DNA from: Ciona savignyi
Lineage: Eukaryota > Chordata > Ascidiacea > Phlebobranchia > Cionidae
Assembly: GCA_000149265.1 (NCBI GenBank)
Contig: CH003244.1
Coordinates: 864,432 to 928,431, forward strand
DNA length: 64,000 bases
Direction: 5' to 3'
Shown here one piece after another: positions 54,201 to 64,000 of this stretch (positions are counted from its first letter, which is position 1; each line of letters starts with the position of its first letter). Under the pieces are notes generated by a model that saw only the letters and a program-made list of their open reading frames with translations, had not been told where the DNA came from and made no database searches. The translations under genes and the position numbers were made by a program.

Positions 54201-56157
54201 TGCAGCAGACTTTGCCAATTATAAAGTAAAAGAGAGGACTCCGTTGAAAGTTGCGCTGGCAAACTCTGGCCTCACCCTCATAGTCCCACCCTTACCGTCA
54301 GGTGGACCGATACTAAGCATAATAATGCTGGTCATGGATAGTTACAACATCAACCCTCAGCTTTTCAAATCGAATAATTCTCTGTACTGGCACCGCACAG
54401 TCGAGTCGTTTAAGCACGCGTTCGGACACGCCGCGCATTTCGGAGATCCGGATTTTGCTCCAAACGCAAATCAAGCGGTGACTGACACCCTCTCGCAGTC
54501 CGGCATATTGAATATCACTCGCAAAGTCCTGGATGACCGTACTTTTACCGACACTATATATTACGGTGCGGCTGAGCACAATTCGAACACACATACTTCA
54601 TCAACTTCACATCTGTCGGTTCTAAGTCCAGATGGGGATGCAGTGTCGGTCACGTCCACCATCAACTACCACTTCGGATCGTTTGTGTTCTCCTCCAGCA
54701 CAGGTGTGCTCTTCAACAATGAGATGGGAGACTTCACGACCCCAGGGATGGGAGCAAACATGGTGGAGGCTGGAAAACGCCCTCAATCATCGATGTCCCC
54801 TTGTGTACTGGTCGATTCCACCACGAACGAAGTTGTTTACATTTTCGGTGCAGCTGGCGGAAAGCACATCCCAACTGCAGTGACCATTTCATTGCTCAAG
54901 TAAGATTTATGCTTTGAAAAATGTTCTAATGTAGGTAGGTATGTATGTAGAGGAAACATTGAGAAGTTGCACATAACTGCAGTTTAACTCTTTGAAGGAA
55001 AAGGATAAATGTGCAAATATGAAGGTTTATATGGCCGGGACTAAACTGCTTTCCTAGTATTTACACTGAATACACATCACATCATATAAAGTTGTGGTCT
55101 AAAACTTGGGTAAAAATAAAATACTCTAGTTAATATGGCTTGGAATAACAGTAACTTGTATTTCAAACATGTTGCAATGAGTTTTTTACACCTGAGGGCA
55201 GGTAAACCCGTCTATGTTTACATTTATTATGCACTGCAAGCGCAAGATGGACCCTCATTTTTATACATGTTAATAAACAAAGTAAACAGTGTTCCTACTG
55301 ACCACTGTTAAACATAGCTCTCCACAGAAGTTGTCATTTAGTGTAATCCTGCAAAAGCACTGTTGGAATTATTGTTTGCATGTAAAATAACTGCACAAAG
55401 CAATTTTAGGCACATTCAAGTAATTTTTAGTGTTGATGCTGTAACTCCTATTTCTTTGTATTTAGGTTGTTGTACTTTGGTACAAGTGACTTCGATGAGG
55501 CGATTCGTCAGCCTCGCTTGCACAACCAACTGTTTCCCGACGTCATCAATTATGAAGCAGATTTCAAGGAATCTGTGTTAGATGACCTGCGAGCTCTTGG
55601 ACATAATGTAAGGATGGGATGTAGGGTAAACATGTTTGAACTGTGGGGTGCATTATTTCATCGGCAATTGTCAAATTACCCCGTGCCCACATTGGTACTG
55701 AAGCTATTGCAGTTTTTTTATAATATAATAAGACCTACTAAATTTTGTTCAAGTTATAAATCAAAAAATGAGAACTGAATTTGTGTTCGAAATTGTTGCT
55801 CAAATGTATGCTGGAAATCACAACATACATACACTTTGCAATATTTTGCTTGGCTTACCCACCTTAGCAGCTGGTAAATGTTTTTTTTAAATCCAGTTAA
55901 TTATGACTTAAGCAAAATATCTTTAGATCTCTTATTTATGTGTAGTACATAACACACTGTAATAGTTCCAGTAACCCAACATTCCAACAGATCAAGTTTT
56001 ATCTTCATAGTTTGCTCCATTAATGAAGTCTCAATCCCAGATGGCTGATGAACCACAGGGCCATCGCTCATCAGTTAACGGGATCAAGAACCATGGATCA
56101 CACATCCACGCTTTTTCCGACCTCCGAAATAAAGGATCCGGTGCGTCTGGATGGTGA
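51221..56157 (+). CDS. ggt: Gamma-glutamyltransferase
   Basis: Cell-surface N-terminal nucleophile hydrolase that removes the gamma-glutamyl group of glutathione. Exons: 51221-51439, 51993-52053, 52917-53036, 53354-53519, 53871-54899, 55466-55607, 56041-56157; phases agree and the product is 617 residues. A short cytoplasmic tail precedes a type II anchor (LISLFILFLIAIGFGI). The large subunit carries IDARETAP, whose Arg binds the glutamate carboxyl. The self-cleavage site and nucleophile is the Thr of SSTSHLSVLSPDG. SSMSPC and FGAAGGK form the rest of the pocket, and NNEMGDFTTPG is conserved. The last exon, 38 codons plus stop, was found by its ending SDLRNKGSGASGW, which matches the family C-terminus SDSRKGGEPAGY. 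Its acceptor (CCCAG) and phase fit. A SINE starts right at the donor of exon 6. Confidence 0.95.
55610..55745 (-). repeat. tRNA-derived SINE fragment at a GGT splice donor
   Basis: The tail-side sequence begins within the donor of GGT exon 6 (exon ends 55607). A short plus-oriented fragment recurs at about 55940-55990. Confidence 0.65.
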
Positions 56158-56179
56158 TGGGGGATTGTATCCTTGACTT

Positions 56180-56420
56180 CATATAGGCGCATCGGAACAG
56201 ATCATCCATTGAAATGTTGTTGGATCGAAACCCAGCGCTAGCATATCTGATGCGTCTTTGGAAAGTCACTTAATGGACGTTGCTTGACCCATGAAATTAT
56301 TCGGTTGAAAAAAGAGCAATGTCTCGTATTGTACGCAACACTGTGGGTGCATAGTATTCTGGTTGAATGCCTGGATTTTAATACCTATCCCGGAGGATAA
56401 ACAAGGGTGTTTTATTCTAT
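56180..56420 (+). repeat. tRNA-derived SINE, very old copy
   Basis: GTTGGATCGAAACCCAGCGC, AAGTCACTTAATGGACGTTG and GGAGGATAAACA occur in the expected order. Confidence 0.5.
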
Positions 56421-56439
56421 CCAATGAAATTTTAATTTA

Positions 56440-56970
56440 TTTTGTAATCGTTTTATCAAATTGTATTTACATTTATGAGTATTACTAACATTCTAATACC
56501 AATTCTTTATTTTCTTTACAAATTAAATGTGGTTACAGCGATATAGAAAACAGCAAATGAGTATACATGTATAGGTAGGAATATAAGAAAGGTGTTGCAA
56601 AAATGTGGATATGTGTGCAGAATTATGTAAGGTAAAACAACTTGACCTTCTTAAACTATGATGTTACTAGTACAGTGCTTCAAATGACTTCCTATGTTGT
56701 ACAAATTTTTTTTATAATCATTTTATCGGTACATGCAATGTGATTTTCATTTATGCAGAGTATTACAGAAGCAAACCAATCTTGTATCAATTTTGTATTT
56801 TCTTTCCTATTTAAAATAAGACTACAAAAAAATCTATACAATGGGGATATAGAAAGTGGGGATATCGAAAACCGCAAATGATTATAAATGTATAGGTAGA
56901 AATATAAGAAAGCAAGAAAAGCAAACCAGTGCTGTAAAAATGTGGAGTATGTGTATGGATCCAGTGGAAG
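56440..56970. repeat. Diverged direct duplication
   Basis: Copy one is about 56440-56640 and copy two about 56700-56970. They share, in order, ATCATTTTATC-like sequence, ACAGCAAATGAGTATA/ACCGCAAATGATTATA, ATGTATAGGTAG and ATATAAGAAAG. Confidence 0.6.
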
Positions 56971-57562
56971 GTAAACATCTTAAAAACGTATGAAAGTGAT
57001 TCAAATTAGTTCAACCATATCACAAAAGGCACTTTTGTACAAAGCAGAAGATTGTGTTGTATGAAACTGGGAACAAAAAAAGTTGCATTCATTGATTAAA
57101 CTAATATATACAAACACAATTTGCATTAAAAAAAATTAAGATTATTTGCATTTGGTGCATATGCGAAGGCAAAATAATGCTTAAAGTTGCATACGACGAC
57201 GCATCAAAGCGTTAGTACTGTGACAATTAGTGAGTTCATTAGTGTTAGAATACTTTTTGGCAAGGCTCCATTAACACGAATTGCTAAAATACAAAAGCGA
57301 TTAAACAAAACGAATTAAGGGTTGCATAATTACGACAAAGAAACTAGGGGAGTAAAAATATGCAACATCAATTAAGGGTACCTAGAATTTATACATCTAT
57401 TACAAAATAGAAAAACTTAACCGAATCTATGACATTGTGGTAATACTAGATTGACACTTTGAGGTTGTAATGTACATAAGTTGTTATTACTAAACCTAGT
57501 CGAAACAGAATACAAAAAAATACTTATTTTCTGGTGTGAGATACAGTAGTATACGATTCACA

Positions 57563-60500
57563 TTAACTACAAGAGATTGCGTGATTTACAGCTTGGGATA
57601 TGACATCAGTGGAACTTTCAAGTTCCTCCTGGCTCATGTTGATTGAGACGGATACTCTGATACTTGGGGGCCAATCCTGTTTATACTCGGCGTGGTCTAA
57701 TCGGCTTGCGACCGTCAGGCAGACTCCCATTTCACAGCTCTGTAGTAGTAAGATAAGGGTTGGTGTGTTGGAAAAGAACTCTATGTCATATAGACATCTT
57801 TACAACCTACATAAGAACGTTCCTAACGATTGATCTAAATTGATTTGAAACTGTTCTTTTGTGCAACAAATAGTGGAAAACCCTGGTTTTTGTGTTGGTA
57901 ATACATGTGAAAATATATATCCGAAAATAATTGGCTCGATATCCATATTTAAGCAAAATAACTTTTGCATCACACAGTGCCTTAAGATCACAGACGAGAC
58001 TAACTGTGCATTGTTTTTTAATTGTTACAAATATCGTCTCATATAAAACGGAAATAACAAAGGGTAGTTTAAAGTTGATAAAGACTTGCCTTTACAATTG
58101 TGCAGGTAAATACAAACAGAAACAGAGCTTAACATTATACAAACCTTCTCTACTATGCTGTTGAGAAATTTGAGATCCTCTTCATTTGAAACGGAGTTCT
58201 TTCTTCTGATATGGAAGACGGGTTGATTCCGGGTTTCCAACAACTTCAATCGATGTAATCCTGTTGGTGCATTGTTTACGTCAAGTTTAAGTTGCATGTA
58301 ATGTGGCCATTGGCAACATACAGCCTGCGGGCCGGGTCTAGCCCATGAACGGTTTTTGACTGGCCAGTACCCTGTAAGCGGTGTGCCCGAAGACTGTATC
58401 TAACCATACCCTATAATTAAGATATTAAATACTATTTATATAATAATCCGGCCCACCAAAAACCTTATTTTCCCACATCTGGTCCGCTGACTAGAGAAGT
58501 TGCCCACCCCTGATGTCATGGGTTTAGAACTGGATAATCAGGTTTTTCAGGGGTGGAGCAAAAGGACATTATAACAAGGAATTGCATACTAGTGTTTATT
58601 GTCGGTGACAACAAAGGGTGTTATAAATAACACGGGAGTGCATACTCAGGGACGATAAAGGGTGCATAGCAGGTATTTTATTAAAACGTGTGTCCACAGT
58701 TTATATTTATGAGCTATTTTGAATGATCTTTTTCAATTCACTGATTCGAGTTCGAGGCATACTTGGTGATTCAGGGAGACCATAGCAAAGTGGCGCTTAG
58801 AATACTACATGGCCTGATATTTGTGAAAATAAAACAGTTTTTCTGTGGTGATTGCAATAAATGGAAAACACTATGATCAAGTTGGAACTAGAAAAACTAT
58901 TGAAATCTGTATGTCCAAAAAAATACCCCCCAATTCAGAAGTACGGGTGTATTATTCCTTTACCTATAGGCTATACAGATACTTACTTTCTAATGAGATT
59001 CTGGAACTTGACGGCCTTAGATTTCAGTTGAGAAAAGAGATCTACACAAAGAGTCATTGTCATTATGGTTCAGTATCGAATATTGTCATGTTAGGGATTC
59101 TACTGAGGTAGGACTAATCAAATTTGTCAGATAAGATGTACTTATTTGTATAGCATATCATCATGCCAACGATGGGACATGTGGTGGTAAATATATTTAC
59201 CAATGACTTCACATAACAGAAGGTGTATAGAATACACATGTTTATTCAGTGTGTATAGCAGCAACAGTTGTCATAACATGGTCGTTATCACAATATCATG
59301 GGAATACCATCATGCCAACAGGTAAAAGGTTTTTTGACAATCCAAAGAAATCAAGGCAATGTACGTTTAGTTCTTACTCAAAAACCTAGCCAATCCAAAC
59401 CGGTCAGGGTTTTATCCTGGTAATTCTTGACCTTTTTGTCCTAAGAACCCCTTTGGTGTACTTTAAGCAATCGCCGACATTACTAATCACATAGGATAGG
59501 AGGATAGGATATGATATTCACTTTTATCCCCGTGAATGGGAAAACCAAAGGGTTAGATCACCTCGTGCCTACCGTCAGGTTACCGGAGCTATTGCAGTGT
59601 GTTGTATATGATACATGTTCCTTTAATTTGGTAGAACCCATTAATCCGCTGGGTGTAGGCAATATCCGCAAAGTGCCTTGTTCAAGGACACAACCGACTA
59701 CCAAGCGACCAGTTTTGCACCTGAAACCTTAACCGCTACACCAACAGGCCGGACGATCATAATGGGTAATTAAGCAAAAGATTTGAGCCTATTTTAATAA
59801 GCAAGGATATACAGAAAATCATTTTAAAAATTGTAATTTATCCATCATTGAAATTCTAAAGTTTTCAGTGATTTCCTGTTAGGTACTTCCTAAAACGCGT
59901 CCTGCACCACTTGGGGCTCTCTGTTGTTAAAATCCACAGTCCTAGACATGTAATCCCTCATGCCATGTTTTTGTTTTAACCTCAAAAATTTGTTTGATAC
60001 TTATTCTTGAAACATATTTGCAGTAGAATCCGAGCAACCCACACTCACCGTGTTGTTCTTGCATGATGTCGATCGCTTCAATGGCGGCACGAGCCAGCAG
60101 GGGAGGTAGAGAGGCAGAGAACACGTAACCCAACCCGCTGAGTCGCTGATGTGTGATTATGTATTCACTGCCGCAACAAAAGCCTCCAGTGGAAGCAAGG
60201 GAATATTCCAAGCTCCCACAAATCATATCCACTTTCTCCACCTGCATACAAAGTTTGTCAATGTTGTGAATACGAGAATAAAAACGAAAAAAGTGAATCG
60301 CAAAATGTCACATGCCACATTATACAAAGTTTATCAATGGTGTGAATAAGAGACTAAAAACATAAAAAGTGAGTCGCAAAATGTCACATGCCACATTAAA
60401 AAAAAAGTTCCACAATCAAAGTTGCAATTCTTCTAGGAAAGGCAAAGAGCTCACTTTAAAGGTGATTTTTCATTATGACATCATGGATAGAATAATCACC

Positions 60501-63500
60501 CACACATACACAGTTTTTGTTTGAATTATGCTTATTATGATGATATGCCAAAAGACACAACTTACAGGGATATTGAAATGCTCAGTGACTCCTCTCCCAG
60601 TATCACCCAGCACACCAAACGACAGAGACTCCTCAACAAACAGTCGAACTTTATATTTATATTTCAGTTCGACAAGACGGGGTAGATCGCATATTTGCCC
60701 CGTGTTCATGTACAACCCCTCCACCACCATGAACTTACGCGTCACTTTTGATTTCTTCGCGTCCTGATGGAAATTACAATGGAAGTAAGTGAGAAAACTG
60801 GTCTTGGGGATAAGGACTGAGGTCAGGATTCCTGGTTCTATCTTTACCCTCACCACTTTTTGCACGATTGTGTATTTAAGCACGGCACTCCGAAAAAATT
60901 TCCTCCAACCAGTGAATCCAAATGGGTCAATCAAAAACTCTAATTATCATATCAAATATTTAAAAGCATGACATGATTGCTTTGTTGTAATATCCACAAA
61001 TTAAACATAAAGCATGCACAACCTAGTAATTGATATTGTGCTGACTACTTAACATAATCCTAGACATTCTGATGATGGTTTCTGATTAGAAATCATATTT
61101 AACTGTATTTCGAGAGTTTAAAAATGTGTTCTACTAAAATCACAAATAGACATTGGTTTGTATTGAAGAGTCAAATAGTGTGAAGTTTTCTTATCACACA
61201 CAAAGTAAGCTTCAAACCAAACTTACTTTCCCCTCCATAATTTCCTGCTGTTTCAACTTGCTTTCCAAGTCGTCCATGTCGTTGTGTTTGAAGTAAATAA
61301 CTTTGCTGCGAGACGCGTGAACTCCTTTCTGTATCGCAAAGCAACTGGCTTCATCTCTGCAACAATCAGTCCAACGTTTAGCAGCAAATTATAAAGAAAA
61401 AGGGACACTTGTTTCCAACTTCAGTGGTTGACACCAGCAATTAGTTTTTATTTAATTGTAAAACTTGGCACATTTCTTTAAATTCACTATTTTTAGTAAA
61501 ATTCTATTTGTGCAATTATTATGATTATACATTAGTAATATGTTTACAAAAAATAAGGGTAGTAAATAAATTTTTAAATCATACACAAAAGTTTAGTAAG
61601 ATGTACAGTTTTCAATTACCCATTACATTTTCCCACACAAAGTATTATTTTTGTCTATATTTATATAACTATGAAAATAAAAGATATAGATATCACTAAA
61701 CTGGCAAGAAAATCCAACTAGTGCATAAACAACTTACACAAATAAAACGTCTCCTCTTTTAGAGTACGCTGGTATCGCGCTGGCTACTGTGGCAAATCCG
61801 TACGAGTAGATGATAGCGCATTCTGTGCCGGTAAACTCTGCGATTCGTTTCTCCAAATCCAAATGCACATCTGGGGCATGAGTGTTGGATTATGTGAAAG
61901 TGAATGTATTTCACAAGATTATGACTTTCAATGGTATTTCGGGCTTGTAGGGAATAATGGATGCATGCGACCTGGCTTATAGGACAAAGTTATCAAGTCC
62001 ACACAAAAAGTTGGATTGTATAAAAGTTACATAATTACGTTGTGTTATGGATTATATGTAAGTACAGCTTATTTACGGTGTATACCACTAGCAGAAGATA
62101 GTTGTGATATCCAATATAAAACATTGCTAATTTATTAAAAAAAAAACATACATTTCAAATAAAACTATGGTTCACTGATTGCACCAAAAGTGGCAAAAGA
62201 TATTAAGCTGTAACATTTGCAGAATTCATATTTAATCGATTGTCCATATTAAATCCATTTGTCCATCTGCTGCATTTATTGAAAATAACTTTCATACGAC
62301 GTGTTTGTGGGGTGAATGATGATGTGACATTGTAAAACGAATACCCCAAGTACATTGCTTAGCTCTAGGTACAAGTAATTAGATACCCAGAGGAAAATTT
62401 AAGTTGAAAATCACCCATCAACTTACCGAAAGTCCCGTAGAACCCTCTAGGCCCACATGAACCGACCCCATATTTTGAGACACACCCACTTGCAGAGTTA
62501 ATAATTCGAGCATTTTCCGCAAACCCAAGGAAATTTAAGGAAGCAAAGTTTTTACATTGCATTCCATTCACAACGATATCCTTGCCTGGCCTCCTGGAAT
62601 AAAGTGTTTTAAACAGATTTTGCATACGAAAGAATGAATATGTTAATATTAGGGTGTAACTCAAAAATTATAAAACTCTTCTAATTATGAGTTAATTTCG
62701 AATTGAATCCTAATCATTTTAATCATTTTCTACTAGAAATAAAACTTGATTTTAGAATGAAAGTTCTAGTTTAACATCAAAAAGTTTTAACTTTTTTTAG
62801 TTAAACTTGAAAAAAATACTGGATTCGTACAGCCACACACATATTAAAATTGAGAAAAATGGGAAAAGAAAGAAAAAAACGACACTGGATAAACCAATTC
62901 CTAGTTACACATACGTGCTTTAGGAAACAGTGCTTTATCACAAAATTTAGAAAAATTATATAAAAAACATATTATAAAAAAAATTAATGCAGTCAGGTAT
63001 CCGCGCAAAATTGCGGAATTATGCAAAAATTAGTGAAACAAACCACATACCCGGAAACTACTCTGTACGGAGTCGAACGGGATTTAGTTTCTTCAAGAGG
63101 AGGAACAAGTGGTTCTGGCTTCCAATCCTTGACCAATTCATCTTTCTCCTGCTCTGTGAGTGGCGATTTCGACTCGATGTTGTAGCTTTTGAAGAACAGA
63201 AGTCGGATAATCCAAACGATCAACAACCCTTCCAATATGTAGTGGTACAGTGGTGCCTGTGATGTTAGAATGAGCTTGTTAGTTACATACTAAGGATATG
63301 GCTAAGGCGCAGGGCTTAACATGGAAATTTAACTTCATGGTTCCATTCTTACACATTGGAAAAATAAAAAGATATACAGTTTTGTCTTTAAACAAGGCAC
63401 TCATGAGACATTGTAAAAATCCCTAGTTGAGTTATGGGTTGAACTAAAATACTGATATTAAGAACATCACAATCATGTACAATATACTGCAGCTCTTGTA

Positions 63501-63803
63501 ACTGGACAGTGGGTTATTTGACGATTGTTTGTGTGATAGTGCCCATTTTATTTCCAATACTAACCTACATATAATAAACTTAGCATTTAACTAAAATTAC
63601 ATGTTACATACTATTAAGTAATTTTTAAAAACTAAAATACCAATAAACTAATGTTCCAAAATTAAATAAAAAACAATAAATTTTCAAAAATTAAAATTAC
63701 AATAAAGTAATTTGTAAAAATAGTAAACTGCGATTTCTAAGAATATTCTAACCTGCAAAGCAGAATGAATTGATTGAGCCACCACCCATTCAGTACTATC
63801 CAT
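57563..63803 (-). CDS. sptlc1: Serine palmitoyltransferase subunit 1
   Basis: ER-membrane subunit of the enzyme that condenses serine with palmitoyl-CoA, the first step of sphingolipid synthesis. Exons in order: 63803-63753, 63256-63051, 62593-62427, 61870-61738, 61356-61227, 60763-60566, 60241-60049, 59041-58987, 58260-58145, 57739-57563; about 474 residues (human 473). Visible: an N-terminal membrane helix ([12 protein letters not shown]), [25 protein letters not shown] with the Cys mutated in human sensory neuropathy, [22 protein letters not shown], and ASTGGFCCG without the PLP lysine, as expected for this non-catalytic subunit. Exon 9 (116 nt) has one base too many. Its first part reads in the frame set by exon 8 ([12 protein letters not shown]) and its second part in the next frame ([19 protein letters not shown]). 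Both halves match the family, so a 1-nt insertion near 58223 is likely, either an assembly error or a real lesion. Confidence 0.96.
59493..59755 (-). repeat. tRNA-derived SINE
   Basis: Near-complete copy in the SPTLC1 intron between exons 7 and 8, with a short deletion in the head. Confidence 0.85.
60247..60397. repeat. 76-bp tandem duplication in an SPTLC1 intron
   Basis: Two adjacent copies (60247-60322 and 60323-60397) start TACAAAGTTTGTCAATG or TACAAAGTTTATCAATG and both end in CAAAATGTCACATGCCACAT. Confidence 0.8.
63388..63565 (+). repeat. tRNA-derived SINE, very old fragment
   Basis: Body motifs from AAGGCACTCATG to GACGATTGTTTGTGTGATAG are in order, in SPTLC1 intron 1. Confidence 0.5.
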
Positions 63804-64000
63804 TATTCAGTTCTTAACCTATCTCTGTGTAAACGAGTACGTTAATGTAACTAAAAGTGTGAATAGGCTACATGCAGCAATGAACAATCACAACTAACTT
63901 AAATTACATTTGCGCAATAGAGCACTTTAGGAAAAAGAAACTTGTCTACGAGCACGTTGAAAATAGGCACAGTTTAAATGGTTTGCACAAAGTTCAAAAT
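63804..64000. other. Upstream flank of SPTLC1
   Basis: This should hold the SPTLC1 promoter and 5' UTR. No TATA box or other clear element is seen. Confidence 0.4.

Larger units (their letters stand above)
56158..57562. other. Convergent spacer between GGT and SPTLC1
   Basis: Contains a very diverged plus-strand SINE at about 56180-56420 and a diverged direct duplication (about 56440-56640 and 56700-56970). The rest is AT-rich. No gene is seen. Confidence 0.5.

Noticed and set aside
53899-54903. 334-codon ORF as a separate intronless gene
   Set aside because: It is the large fifth exon of GGT (53871-54899), joined in phase to the exons on either side.

Overview
The window looks like nuclear DNA of an ascidian tunicate, most likely Ciona. 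The grounds are small intron-rich genes, AT-rich spacers, invertebrate-type versions of chordate genes, and dozens of tRNA-derived SINE copies with a pentameric (TATCC)n tail of the kind known in Ciona. Coding exons were rebuilt by hand from splice sites and reading-frame phase. Two assembly gaps (15588-15687 and 39707-39967) interrupt it.

Layout: (1) 1-16679, plus strand: the 3' three quarters of a four-domain voltage-gated cation channel of the Nav2 type, from S6 of domain I to the C-terminal tail; the 5' part lies before the window. (2) 17839-23393, minus strand: a complete hedgehog gene in four exons, with signal peptide, signalling domain and self-cleaving Hint domain. (3) 23394-28552: a mostly empty, CpG-rich stretch with a 23-bp minisatellite upstream of hedgehog and two exon-like islands of unknown identity. 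(4) 28553-37183, minus strand: a 13-exon single-pass receptor that I read as a class II helical cytokine receptor. (5) 37184-43818: spacer with SINEs, a gap, a three-copy 335-bp tandem repeat and an orphan reading frame. (6) 43819-46682, minus strand: UMP-CMP kinase. (7) 48131-51034, plus strand: a single-exon gene recognised as Gemin4. (8) 51221-56157, plus strand: gamma-glutamyltransferase, starting only 186 bp after Gemin4 and possibly in the same operon. (9) 57563-63803, minus strand: serine palmitoyltransferase subunit 1, with one apparent 1-nt frameshift in exon 9.

The genes do not form one pathway. Gene order mixes tissue-specific or signalling genes (channel, hedgehog, cytokine receptor) on the left with housekeeping enzymes and SMN-complex machinery on the right. 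By eye, CpG density is high from about 16.2 to 39 kb and low on both sides, as expected of the mosaic gene-body methylation known in Ciona. The observations most worth follow-up are the cytokine receptor, the DEEA-like filter and missing IFM gate motif of the channel, the candidate Gemin4-GGT operon, the SPTLC1 frameshift, and the unassigned exon-like islands.
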